Of a stretch of 15,293 bases of DNA, positions 1-8,456 are shown piece by piece. The stretch comes from Bacillota bacterium (GTDB lineage: Bacteria; Bacillota_I; Bacilli_A; RFN20; CAG-826): positions 1 through 15,293 of the forward strand of contig JAEWLX010000018.1 of NCBI GenBank assembly GCA_023457325.1, in the 5' to 3' direction. Positions within the stretch are counted from its first letter, which is position 1; each line of letters starts with the position of its first letter. Under the pieces are notes generated by a model. The model was not told the origin of the DNA. It searched no databases and saw nothing but the letters and a program-made list of their open reading frames with translations. The translations under genes and the position numbers were made by a program.

Positions 1-1
1 C

Positions 2-2299
2 GACTATACCTCTTGTTTATTTTATGGTCTTGGAAGCGATGGCACCGTTTCGGCTAACAAATCATCGATTAAAATCATCGGTGATGCAACTGGACAATAT
101 GCTCAAGCTTATTTCCAATATGATTCCCGCAAAGCTGGTGGCGTGACACGTTCACACCTTCGCTTTGGAAAATCACCAATTCACTCAACCTATTTTATTG
201 GCAATGCTGATTTTATTAGCTGCTCGATTGACACCTATGTTGTTAAGTTTGATATGATTAAAAACCTTAAAAAAGGCGGAACATTCTTACTTAACACCGA
301 CATGGATGATGAAAACCTCATTAAGATGCTTCCTAATCGCGTCAAACATCAACTCGCCAAACGAAATGCTAAGTTCTATGTCATCGATGCGAATAAAATC
401 GCTCGCGAAATTGGACTTGGCCGTCATACCAACACCATTCTTCAAGCTAGCTTCTTTTATCTTAATCCTGCCATCATGCCTTACGCTGAAGCAATTGAGT
501 GGATGAAGAAACTCAACCTTAAAGCTTATGGTAAAAAAGGCGAAGATGTCGTCAATATGAACAATCAAGCCGTTGATGCCGGTACCCAAGGACTGCGCGA
601 AGTGAAGGTCGATTCAAAATGGGTCGAACTACCATATAAGCGTGTCAGTTTAAAAACTGGTGATGACTACTTTGATAATTATGTTGATATCGTTGGCTCA
701 TTAGATGGTGATACGATTCCGGTCAGTAAGTTTGTCGAACACGAATTAATCGATGGGACGATGGATAACAATGTTACTTTTAAAGAAAAACGCAAAATTG
801 CCGACTTTGTTCCACGTTGGATAAAAGAAAATTGTATCCAATGTAATACTTGTTCCTTTGTGTGTCCACACGCGACTATTCGCCCATTCCTCATTAATGA
901 GGAAGAACTAGCGAAAGCACCTGATATTGTTAAAAACGATGTCCGCGATGCTGTCGGTGGACCATCAGTTGCAGGCCTTAAATTCCGCATTCAAGTCTCG
1001 ACACAAAACTGTGTTGGCTGTGGTGTTTGTGTGGCTGAATGTTTGGCTAATAAAGCTGGACGCATTGCCCTTGAAATGACCGAGGCGAAGAGCCAATTTG
1101 CTCAAGAAGAAGGAGCGGACTATCTTTACAAACACACAACTTACAAGAGCGACAAATTCCCGCTTACAACCGTTAAAGGCGTCGGTTTCTTGATGCCATA
1201 TATGGAAGTTTCCGGCGCTTGTGCTGGTTGTGGTGAGACGCCATATTATCGTCTTGCCTCACAATTATTTGGCCGCGATATGCTAGTTGCTAACGCTACC
1301 GGTTGTACTTCAATTTACTGTGGTTCAACGCCGCTTACTCCCTTTGTTAAAGACGCTAATGGCGAAGGTGTGGCATGGGCTAACTCCTTATTTGAAGATA
1401 ATGCCGAATTCGGATTTGGTATGCGTTTAGCTACTAATTATAAGTTATCACTCATTTCACGTATTCTCGATGAAGCCCTTGCCAGCAAGAAAGTCGAAGA
1501 AGAACTCAAGGAAGTCATTCGCAAATACTTAGAAAATATCAAAAATAGAGATGAATCTCGCAAAATCGTTCCAGAACTCGTCCGCCTTGTTAAAGCAAGC
1601 AAGGACGAAAATGTTAAGAGTGTTCTAAAACATGAACGCGATCTCGTTGACAAGTCAGTGTGGATTATCGGTGGCGATGGCTGGGCCTATGATATCGGTT
1701 ATGGTGGCTTAGATCACGTCTTAGCCAATAACGATGACGTCAATGTTCTTGTCCTTGATACCGAAGTCTATTCCAATACTGGCGGGCAATCATCAAAGTC
1801 TTCGCAAGTTGGTTCAATTGCAAAATTCACCGCTAGTGGTAAATCAGTCGCTAAGAAAAATCTCGCCTTACAAGCAATGACTTATGGACATGTTTATGTC
1901 GCGCAAATTGCTCTTGGTGCTAATTCGATGAAAGCCATTCAAGCACTTAAAGAAGCCGAAAGTTATGATGGCCCATCGCTCATCATCGCTTATTCACCAT
2001 GCGTTAATCACGGAATTAAGGGTGGATTGACTAATTCAATTAAAACGGAAAAAGCCGCGGTGGAAGCAGGTTACTTTACTACCTTCCGTTACGATCCTCG
2101 TCGTAGTGAACAAGGCTTACCAGCCCTTCAACTCGACTGCAAAGAACCAGATTTCAGCAAGTTCAGAGACTTCGTCATGAACGAGACTCGTTTCTCGCAA
2201 CTACCTAGCATTAACCCTGAAAATGCTGATGCCCTTCTTGCTAGATCGGCAGAAGATGCTAAAAAGCGCTGGGAAATGATTAAGAAGTTCGGTTTATAA
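2..2299 (+). CDS. nifJ: Pyruvate:ferredoxin (flavodoxin) oxidoreductase, 5'-truncated by window edge
   Basis: Oxidises pyruvate and CoA to acetyl-CoA and CO2 and reduces ferredoxin; a cytoplasmic TPP and iron-sulphur enzyme of anaerobic fermentation. The reading frame is open from base 2, so the gene starts before the window; a GTG at 143 is internal. About 765 C-terminal residues are visible. Numbered from base 2: the GLGSDGTVSANK segment (10-21); two ferredoxin-type 4Fe-4S motifs (C278/281/284/288 and C337/340/343/347); proximal-cluster cysteines C407, C410, C435 and C667, whose spacing matches Cys812/815/840/1071 of the Desulfovibrio africanus enzyme almost exactly; and the TPP motif GGDGWAYDIG (557-566). 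By that alignment the protein ends near D. africanus residue 1170, so it lacks the C-terminal extension linked there to oxygen stability. It is followed by a strong terminator. Confidence 0.97.
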   Translation, partial: DYTSCLFYGLGSDGTVSANKSSIKIIGDATGQYAQAYFQYDSRKAGGVTRSHLRFGKSPIHSTYFIGNADFISCSIDTYVVKFDMIKNLKKGGTFLLNTDMDDENLIKMLPNRVKHQLAKRNAKFYVIDANKIAREIGLGRHTNTILQASFFYLNPAIMPYAEAIEWMKKLNLKAYGKKGEDVVNMNNQAVDAGTQGLREVKVDSKWVELPYKRVSLKTGDDYFDNYVDIVGSLDGDTIPVSKFVEHELIDGTMDNNVTFKEKRKIADFVPRWIKENCIQCNTCSFVCPHATIRPFLINEEELAKAPDIVKNDVRDAVGGPSVAGLKFRIQVSTQNCVGCGVCVAECLANKAGRIALEMTEAKSQFAQEEGADYLYKHTTYKSDKFPLTTVKGVGFLMPYMEVSGACAGCGETPYYRLASQLFGRDMLVANATGCTSIYCGSTPLTPFVKDANGEGVAWANSLFEDNAEFGFGMRLATNYKLSLISRILDEALASKKVEEELKEVIRKYLENIKNRDESRKIVPELVRLVKASKDENVKSVLKHERDLVDKSVWIIGGDGWAYDIGYGGLDHVLANNDDVNVLVLDTEVYSNTGGQSSKSSQVGSIAKFTASGKSVAKKNLALQAMTYGHVYVAQIALGANSMKAIQALKEAESYDGPSLIIAYSPCVNHGIKGGLTNSIKTEKAAVEAGYFTTFRYDPRRSEQGLPALQLDCKEPDFSKFRDFVMNETRFSQLPSINPENADALLARSAEDAKKRWEMIKKFGL

Positions 2300-2320
2300 G
2301 CAATACGCTTAAAACTAAGC

Positions 2321-2357
2321 AAAAACCCGATGAACATCTTGATTCGTCGGGTTTTTT
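2321..2357. terminator. Bidirectional rho-independent terminator between nifJ and tRNA-Pro
   Basis: A 14-bp stem (2321-2334 with 2343-2356, one G-T pair) encloses an 8-nt loop. The stem starts with five A and ends with a T run, so both strands give a GC-containing hairpin followed by U residues. It sits 22 nt after the nifJ stop and 22 nt beyond the 3' end of the convergent tRNA-Pro gene, so one element can end both transcripts. Confidence 0.9.
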
Positions 2358-2378
2358 AATGACAAAGATATAAAAAAA

Positions 2379-2455
<77 letters not shown>

Positions 2456-2472
2456 CCATGTAAAGCAATACT

Positions 2473-2500
2473 ATTATAATCTATTCATTTTTCTTTTCCA
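2473..2500 (-). promoter_or_regulatory. Likely promoter of tRNA-Pro
   Basis: On the minus strand there is a perfect TATAAT (2478 to 2473) with a TGGAAA -35-like hexamer (2500 to 2495, 4 of 6 matches) 16 nt upstream. The predicted start is about 10 nt before the mature tRNA 5' end. Hexamers were judged by eye. Confidence 0.5.
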
Positions 2501-2576
2501 TAGTAATCGTTGCTTGTTTTTCTAGGAAAAATTTTTCTTATTTTTCAGTGTCTTCATAGAATGCTTGAGTAAGTAA

Positions 2577-2585
2577 TGGTAAAAT
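2577..2585 (+). promoter_or_regulatory. Possible extended -10 promoter of uvrA
   Basis: TGGTAAAAT matches an extended -10 (TGn plus a 5/6 hexamer) 17 nt before the uvrA ATG. No convincing -35 lies 16-18 nt upstream, and no Bacillus-type LexA box (CGAAC-N4-GTTCG) is visible in 2456-2602. The implied leader is very short. Confidence 0.35.
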
Positions 2586-2602
2586 AAACTTTTGAGGATA
2601 AT

Positions 2603-5452
2603 ATGGAACGGAAAACAATTTTTGTTAAAGGCGCTCGCGAAAACAATCTGAAGAATATCGATTTAGAAATACCGAAAAATCAATTGGTTGTTTTTACTGG
2701 TTTATCAGGTAGCGGAAAAACAACATTGGCCTTTGATACAATTTATAGTGAAGGTCAAAGACGCTATGTCGAGAGTTTATCAAGTTATGCCCGTCAGTTT
2801 TTAGGTAACGTCGATAAACCGGATGTTGATTCGATTGAAGGTCTTTCACCAGCGATTTCAATTGATCAAAAGACGACTTCTCATAATCCTCGCTCAACAG
2901 TCGGCACCGTGACGGAAATATATGACTATCTTCGCCTTCTTTTTGCCCGTATTGGCGTCCCGTATTGTCCGACACATAACGAACCAATTATTTCCTTTTC
3001 ACCATCTAAGATGGTTGATATCGCCCTTGGCTATGAAGAAGGCACAAGAATGCAAATTCTCGCCCCGATTGTTCGCAGTGAAAAAGGTTCACACGCCGAG
3101 ACAATCAGTAAGATTAGACAACAGGGATTTGAAAGACTGCGCGTTGATGGTTTACTTAGTAGAATTGATGAAATTCCTGAGCTCGAAAAAAATAAGCGTC
3201 ACAGCATCGATATTGTTATCGATCGCTTAGTTGTCAAAAGTGATGTCCGCACGAGAATTTATGATGCAATTGAACTCGCTTTGGACTGGTCACATGGCTA
3301 CGCTATTCTTTTAACGGATAAAGATGAAAGACTCTTAAGCCAACATCATAGTTGTAAATACTGTGGCTTTTCGGTGCCGAAATTAGAGCCACGACTCTTC
3401 TCATTTAATGCTCCTTTGGGGTATTGTCCTAAATGTAAAGGTTTAGGCATTAATCGCGAAGCAGCTTTTGATTTGCTCGTTCCTAATGAAAATTTGTCGA
3501 TTATGCAAGGTGCGATACGTTACTACAAGAATGTCGTACATAGTAAAAACATCGACTGGCAAGAATTCAAATACTTATGCGAGCAATATAAAATCGATCT
3601 CAATGTTCCTTTTAAATCGTTAAGCGACTATCAAAGGAAAATTATCTTTTTCGGAAGCGACAAGCCATTTACTTACGCCATTACTTCGGTAAGCGGAAAT
3701 AAGAACCACCGTTCGGGATATATCGAAGGTATCAAAACAAAGATTGATCGGCTCTATTTAGAAACAAGTAGTTCGATGATGAGAGATTACTATGAGATCT
3801 ACATGCGCGACAGCGAATGTACAGAATGTCACGGGGCTCGTCTTAACAGCCAAGTTCTTGCCGTCCGAATTAATAAATTAAATATTTACGAAGTAACGAC
3901 ATTGCCAATCAAAAAATTACTCAATTATATTGATGAGCTAGATGTTGTTTTAAACGCCACTGAAAAAGAAATTGGTCAGCTAGTCATTAAAGAAATTCGC
4001 AATCGCACGCAATTTTTAAGTGATGTCGGCCTCGATTATTTAACATTGTCTCGCATGTCAATGACGTTGAGTGGTGGCGAGGCGCAACGCATTCGTTTGG
4101 CAACGCAAATCGGCAGCCGCCTCTCGGGTGTTCTTTATGTTCTTGATGAACCAAGCATCGGCCTTCATCAAAAAGATAATCGCAAGTTACTAGCAACCTT
4201 AAAATCAATGCGCGACCTCGGGAACTCACTAATTGTTGTCGAACATGACGAAGAAACAATTCGTGAGGCCGATTATATTGTCGACATTGGTCCGGGGGCA
4301 GGTATTCATGGTGGATCTATTGTCGCCCAAGGAAGTTTAAAGGATATTATTAATTCGAAAAACTCAATCACGGGCGATTATCTATCTGGGCGAAAAAGAA
4401 TTCCCATACCTATCAAACGAAGAGAAGGCAATCATTGCTATTTGACTGTAAAAGGGGCTCGTTGTAACAACTTAAAAAATATTGATGTCGAGTTTCCTCT
4501 TGGCACTTTTATCGCCGTTACTGGTGTTTCTGGAAGTGGCAAATCATCACTCGTCACCCAAACTCTTTATCGGGCAATTAGTCAAAGACTAACGGGTGTC
4601 GATACATACCCGGGTGAACACGACGATATATTGGGTTTAGAAAATATTGATAAAGTTATTAATGTTTCGCAAGAGCCAATCGGAAGAACGCCACGAAGCA
4701 ATCCGGCTACTTACACGAAGGTCTTTGATGATATCCGTTCCCTTTTCGCTGAGACAATCGAAGCTCGAGCGCGAGGATTTGATAAAGGTCGCTTTTCTTT
4801 TAATGTAATCGGCGGTCGGTGTGAAAACTGTCAAGGTGCAGGTGTGACGCGCATTCCCATGAATTTCTTGCCAGATGTTTATGTTCGTTGCGACCAGTGT
4901 AACGGCAAGCGATATAACGAAGAAACTCTTCAAGTTACCTATAAAGGTAAAAGTATATACGAAGTTTTAGAAATGACGGTTGAAGATGCCTTGCTCTTTT
5001 TTGAGAATCGACCCAAGATTCGTCGTAAAATTCAGACCTTATTTGATGTGGGACTAGGTTATATTAAATTAGGACAACAAGCGACAACCTTGAGCGGTGG
5101 TGAAGCTCAACGCGTTAAATTAGCTCTTGAATTACAGCGGAGACCAACTGGAAAAACCTTATATATCCTTGATGAACCGACAACTGGTTTACATACCGAT
5201 GATGTCAAACGTCTTGTCGAAGTTTTGCAAAAAATTGTCGATAATGGCGATACGGTACTAGTAATCGAACATAATCTCGATGTCATCAAAGTCGCCGACT
5301 ACATCATTGATATTGGTAAGGACGGCGGGGATGCAGGCGGTCGCATTTTAGCAAAAGGAACTCCGGAAGATATTGCCTCGTGTCCCGACTCTTATACTGG
5401 GCAATATTTAAAAGAAATTTTAAAAGGTTATGGAAAGAAGGTTGTTGAATAA
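2603..5452 (+). CDS. uvrA: Excinuclease ABC subunit A
   Basis: Damage-recognition ATPase of nucleotide excision repair; a dimer that loads UvrB at lesions. At 949 residues it has full family length. It has two ABC ATPase modules: Walker A GLSGSGKT at 33-40 and GVSGSGKS at 641-648, each followed by an LSGGEAQR signature and an LDEP Walker B. Two zinc modules are intact: C251/C254/C275/C278 and C740/C743/C763/C766. The segment around GQRRYVESLSSYARQFL is typical. The ATG at 2603 has a GAGG Shine-Dalgarno 5 nt upstream. uvrA usually follows uvrB in Bacillota; here uvrB is not adjacent, and a tRNA gene lies on the other side. lgt follows after 36 nt, so the downstream genes may be co-transcribed. 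Confidence 0.98.
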   Translation: MERKTIFVKGARENNLKNIDLEIPKNQLVVFTGLSGSGKTTLAFDTIYSEGQRRYVESLSSYARQFLGNVDKPDVDSIEGLSPAISIDQKTTSHNPRSTVGTVTEIYDYLRLLFARIGVPYCPTHNEPIISFSPSKMVDIALGYEEGTRMQILAPIVRSEKGSHAETISKIRQQGFERLRVDGLLSRIDEIPELEKNKRHSIDIVIDRLVVKSDVRTRIYDAIELALDWSHGYAILLTDKDERLLSQHHSCKYCGFSVPKLEPRLFSFNAPLGYCPKCKGLGINREAAFDLLVPNENLSIMQGAIRYYKNVVHSKNIDWQEFKYLCEQYKIDLNVPFKSLSDYQRKIIFFGSDKPFTYAITSVSGNKNHRSGYIEGIKTKIDRLYLETSSSMMRDYYEIYMRDSECTECHGARLNSQVLAVRINKLNIYEVTTLPIKKLLNYIDELDVVLNATEKEIGQLVIKEIRNRTQFLSDVGLDYLTLSRMSMTLSGGEAQRIRLATQIGSRLSGVLYVLDEPSIGLHQKDNRKLLATLKSMRDLGNSLIVVEHDEETIREADYIVDIGPGAGIHGGSIVAQGSLKDIINSKNSITGDYLSGRKRIPIPIKRREGNHCYLTVKGARCNNLKNIDVEFPLGTFIAVTGVSGSGKSSLVTQTLYRAISQRLTGVDTYPGEHDDILGLENIDKVINVSQEPIGRTPRSNPATYTKVFDDIRSLFAETIEARARGFDKGRFSFNVIGGRCENCQGAGVTRIPMNFLPDVYVRCDQCNGKRYNEETLQVTYKGKSIYEVLEMTVEDALLFFENRPKIRRKIQTLFDVGLGYIKLGQQATTLSGGEAQRVKLALELQRRPTGKTLYILDEPTTGLHTDDVKRLVEVLQKIVDNGDTVLVIEHNLDVIKVADYIIDIGKDGGDAGGRILAKGTPEDIASCPDSYTGQYLKEILKGYGKKVVE

Positions 5453-5469
5453 CGCCTATAGTGTTATTC
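5447..5469 (+). repeat. Inverted repeat across the uvrA stop codon
   Basis: GAATAAC (5447-5453) pairs with GTTATTC (5463-5469) around a 9-nt loop and is followed by CTTTC. It could be a weak terminator or attenuator between uvrA and lgt, but it is AT-rich with only a short T stretch, so termination is uncertain. Confidence 0.3.
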
Positions 5470-5488
5470 TTTCAAACAGGTAATTATT

Positions 5489-6781
5489 ATGAAAGCACTC
5501 GGTTATGTTAGTTTAATTCTCGTTCTTGCATCTTTTGTTTTTTTACATCTAACCCTCAAGAAAATCGTTAAAAACGAACAACAAACAGTTTTGTCAAAAG
5601 ACGAACTATTTAGATTAGGAGGCGCGATTGGCGCGGCTAGTCTTTTTTCTTTATTAACGATGCTCGGTCTAATTCTTGCTAAAGGGTGGACTCTAACCGG
5701 TGGTCAATACGCTATGTCTTTGATTGGAAGTTTCTTCTTCGGTCTTGGCCTTTCTGTTTTGTATGCAACCTTTGGTTTAAATTTTTATAAGCCAACTCTT
5801 GACAAAAAAATTATCAAGCTCGTTCGCATTTTCATGTATGTCTCAATCCCGGTCATCATTGTCTTCTTGGCGCTTGCTAGTGAAGGAGTCGCGGCTCATT
5901 TAGTATATCCTTTGGCTAATCGCATTTCTCTTACTGATGGTTTTGTTGATCCCTTCAATCATACTGCGCGATTTGCTGTTGCCTTTTATGGGATTTTAAT
6001 CGTTAGTGGCGCAATTATTGTTTATTTCGTCGCTGATCACTTCTTCTTTAAAAAATTTAAACGTCACGGCATTCTCGACACGACGTTTTATATTGCTTTT
6101 CCCGCTGGCCTTGTCGGGGCGAGATTATGGTATTGCTATGTATTAGAATTTGATCGCTACGCCAATGATTTTCTCGCTGTTTTACAAGTTTGGGATGGTG
6201 GCTTGGCCATTATGGGCGGAGCGATTCTTGGCATTATCGCCGGAGTCACTTTTATGATGGTGCGCCGCAAATATGTCAATATTCGCTGGGCGATGGATGT
6301 TATTGTTCCAGCCATTTTAATCGCCCAAGCGATTGGTCGTTGGGGTAACTTCTTTAATTTAGAAGTACATGGTAATCAAGTCCTTGCTTCGTCATGGAGT
6401 TTTTTGCCTTCCATTCTCACTAATAATTTGGCTTATAGTTCAACGAGCGGACATGCTGCGGTCGGTAATATATATCTTCCCCTTTTCTTAATCGAATCAG
6501 TGACGAATATTCTTGGTTATTTTGTCATTACTTATGGCGTGGGCAAAGGGCTCAGAAAATGGCTTTCGCTCGGCGACCTTTCAATGGGCTATCTAATTTG
6601 GTATGGGGCGACTCGCGCAATCATGGAACCACTTCGTGATGGCAATTTTGAATATGGTGAATCCTGGGTTTCTTCCTTCTTATTAATTGGTGCAGGTGTG
6701 GTTGGTATTATTGCTTTCCATGTTTATGATTACATTCGTAAAAAGAAGAACCTTGAACCGAGAAACTACGAGACGGTTTAA
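5489..6781 (+). CDS. lgt: Prolipoprotein diacylglyceryl transferase with N-terminal membrane extension
   Basis: Transfers diacylglycerol from phosphatidylglycerol to the lipobox cysteine of prolipoproteins in the plasma membrane, the first step of lipoprotein maturation. Family hallmarks lie in residues ~160-425: GARLWYCYVLEF (210-221), WDGGLAIMGG (235-244), GRWGNFFNLEVHG (283-295; R284, N287, E292) and TRAIMEPLRDG (375-385; R376, E380). The position equivalent to E. coli His103 is Met242. Lgt is usually about 270-300 residues; this one has 430 because of an extra ~147-residue N-terminal part with about four hydrophobic segments (roughly 4-22, 45-65, 76-97, 113-132). The only visible start is ATG 5489, with a weak AGG Shine-Dalgarno 8 nt upstream. 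The next gene begins 2 nt after its stop, as lgt-ppaX do in Bacillus. Confidence 0.93.
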   Translation: MKALGYVSLILVLASFVFLHLTLKKIVKNEQQTVLSKDELFRLGGAIGAASLFSLLTMLGLILAKGWTLTGGQYAMSLIGSFFFGLGLSVLYATFGLNFYKPTLDKKIIKLVRIFMYVSIPVIIVFLALASEGVAAHLVYPLANRISLTDGFVDPFNHTARFAVAFYGILIVSGAIIVYFVADHFFFKKFKRHGILDTTFYIAFPAGLVGARLWYCYVLEFDRYANDFLAVLQVWDGGLAIMGGAILGIIAGVTFMMVRRKYVNIRWAMDVIVPAILIAQAIGRWGNFFNLEVHGNQVLASSWSFLPSILTNNLAYSSTSGHAAVGNIYLPLFLIESVTNILGYFVITYGVGKGLRKWLSLGDLSMGYLIWYGATRAIMEPLRDGNFEYGESWVSSFLLIGAGVVGIIAFHVYDYIRKKKNLEPRNYETV

Positions 6782-6783
6782 TT

Positions 6784-7425
6784 ATGTATAAACTTGTCCT
6801 TTTTGATATGGATGGCACAATTGCCGATACAGACGGCATGCTTGTCGCTACTTTCATCGAGCTTTATCGCCTATATCGGCCTGATTATCAAGCGACGATT
6901 GACCATATGCTCACCTTTTCCGGTCCCCCTATCTTCGATACTTTAAAACGTGAGTTTCCGCACCTTGATCCTCAATTCGCTTTTGATGAATTTCATCGTC
7001 TATCGCTTCCAAACTATGAAAAGCATGTGAAGGCTTTTCCTTTCGTTCGCGAATTAGTGGAACAACTTCATGAGCGGGGAATCAAGGCGGGAATTGTTAC
7101 TTCCAAGCGTCGCTACCCCTCACAATACACAATTAGTTTGATGAAACTTGAAGGTGTTTTTGATTTATTAATTGCCCATGATGATGTTAAAATTGCAAAA
7201 CCTGATCCTGAAGGCATTTTTAAGGCGATGGATTTCTTTGGTATCAATAACAAAAAGGAAGTTTTATTTGTCGGTGACACCGTAACTGATTATTTGACGG
7301 CGCGCAATGCGGGCGTTGATATCGCTCTTGTGACTTGGACTCCGCGCGATATCCCATCAGAAGTAAAGGCTGACTATTATATTGATTCGTTTCATAATTT
7401 TATTGAGGTGATTAATAATGAATAA
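6784..7425 (+). CDS. ppaX: HAD-family phosphatase, PpaX-like
   Basis: A HAD hydrolase of subfamily IA (213 residues) with all four motifs: nucleophile DMDGT (D8, D10), TSK (S107, K108), KPDP (K139) and GDTVTD (D165, D169). The cap begins with FSGPP (45-49), resembling the GPP/GPS segment of PpaX and phosphoglycolate phosphatases. Bacillus PpaX is a pyrophosphatase that removes the pyrophosphate left by HprK/P-dependent dephosphorylation of P-Ser-HPr, and it lies just after hprK-lgt. The lgt adjacency supports the PpaX assignment, but hprK is not here, and phosphoglycolate phosphatase or a broad HAD phosphatase remains possible. It starts 2 nt after lgt and overlaps the next gene by 8 nt, so translation is probably coupled. 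Confidence 0.78.
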   Translation: MYKLVLFDMDGTIADTDGMLVATFIELYRLYRPDYQATIDHMLTFSGPPIFDTLKREFPHLDPQFAFDEFHRLSLPNYEKHVKAFPFVRELVEQLHERGIKAGIVTSKRRYPSQYTISLMKLEGVFDLLIAHDDVKIAKPDPEGIFKAMDFFGINNKKEVLFVGDTVTDYLTARNAGVDIALVTWTPRDIPSEVKADYYIDSFHNFIEVINNE

Positions 7426-8341
7426 GCAAATCGACGTGGCGATTATCGGCGGGGGAATTGCCGGAATTACTGCCGGTATATATTTAAAACGTAGCAATCT
7501 AAGCGTTATGGCAATTGATCGTAATGTTTTTGGTGGTAAACTCGCCAAGCTTGGCGATATTTATAATTATCCTGGTTTCGAAGCTATCAGTGGTCCTGAG
7601 TTAGCCTACAAACTCATGGAGCAGGCCGATAAAAACGGAATTGAACTTGAATACGGCAATGTTTTAAACGTTACCAAACAAGACAATAGCTTGTTTCTTG
7701 TTCAAACCGAAGAACATTTTATTGAGGCAAAAGTCGTAATAATCGCTACCGGAACGATTGAGAAGCAGCTAGGTATTCCTGGTGAAAAAGAATTTTTAAA
7801 TCGTGGTGTTTCTTATTGCGCGACATGTGATGGTCCGCTTTATCGCAATAAGGAAGTGGCAGTTGTTGGTCATCTCGATACGGCCCTTGATGAAGCTATT
7901 TACCTTTCGGGCATTGCCAAAAAAGTCTATCTTATCAGCAAAGTTCGTCTCGAAGATATTGAATCGAGCAAACTACCAAGCGTCTTACAAAGAGCAAATA
8001 TTGATATTCTCGCTTATAGCGACGTCTTGTCAATTCAAGGTGTTGACCATGTTGAAAGTATTTTGGTCAGTGACTTAAAAGTAAATAAAGAACAAGAAAT
8101 CAAAGTAAGTGCCGTTTTTCCCTATATCGGGCAAAAAACATTAACGGAATTCCTTGCTAATCTCAAAGTTGAAACAAGGAACGGCTACTTAGTTGTCAGC
8201 AAAGATATGGAAACAAACGTTCCTGGTCTTCTAGCTGCTGGTGACACAATTGATAAAAAGTTACGTCAGCTTGTAACGGCGGCCGGTGACGGGTGCATTG
8301 CTGCGGCAACGGCAATTCGCTATATCAAAGTTAGAAAATAG
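7418..8341 (+). CDS. trxB: Thioredoxin reductase-like flavoprotein with degenerate NADPH motifs
   Basis: A 307-residue member of the low-molecular-weight thioredoxin reductase family. The FAD half is intact: GGGIAG (11-16), YNYPGF (49-54), ATG (110-112) and the C-terminal VPGLLAAGDTIDKKLRQ (268-284) with TAAGDG (287-292). The redox pair is CATC (134-137). The pyridine-nucleotide subdomain is abnormal: where NADPH enzymes have GGGxSAxEEA this one has GHLDTALDEA (151-160), and the 2'-phosphate-binding HRRxxxR is replaced by ISKVRLEDI (173-181). It may therefore use NADH or, as described for the ferredoxin-dependent flavin thioredoxin reductases of clostridia, reduced ferredoxin; that is inference. 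The RBS GAGGTGA (7405-7411) lies within the preceding gene, and the 8-nt overlap suggests coupling. A trxB near rapZ-whiA is also found in Bacillus. Confidence 0.88.
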   Translation: MNKQIDVAIIGGGIAGITAGIYLKRSNLSVMAIDRNVFGGKLAKLGDIYNYPGFEAISGPELAYKLMEQADKNGIELEYGNVLNVTKQDNSLFLVQTEEHFIEAKVVIIATGTIEKQLGIPGEKEFLNRGVSYCATCDGPLYRNKEVAVVGHLDTALDEAIYLSGIAKKVYLISKVRLEDIESSKLPSVLQRANIDILAYSDVLSIQGVDHVESILVSDLKVNKEQEIKVSAVFPYIGQKTLTEFLANLKVETRNGYLVVSKDMETNVPGLLAAGDTIDKKLRQLVTAAGDGCIAAATAIRYIKVRK

Positions 8342-8426
8342 CCATTTATCAATCCTTTTTAGTTGCTATTCATCATTTGCGTCCTTAATTTTTTGATATG
8401 AAACAACTATTTTTTGTAACATGTTA

Positions 8427-8435
8427 TGTTATGAT
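8427..8435 (+). promoter_or_regulatory. Possible extended -10 promoter of rapZ-whiA
   Basis: TGTTATGAT matches an extended -10 element with one hexamer mismatch, in the 115-nt gap between trxB and rapZ. No good -35 is seen at the right distance. The surrounding ATGTTATGTTATGATATG is internally repetitive, so the match may be chance. Confidence 0.35.
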
Positions 8436-8456
8436 ATGTGTTAGAAGGTAATTTTT

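Noticed and set aside
143..2299. A complete gene starting at GTG 143
   Set aside because: The frame is open from base 2 and encodes typical PFOR sequence upstream (GLGSDGTVSANK), so the gene is cut by the window edge.
2502..2515. cre-like AGTAATCGTTGCTT before uvrA
   Set aside because: Only 10 of 14 consensus positions match and the 3' half fails; expected by chance.
8337..8370. AATAGC/GCTATT hairpin as trxB terminator
   Set aside because: Only a 6-bp stem with a 22-nt loop and no T tract after it.
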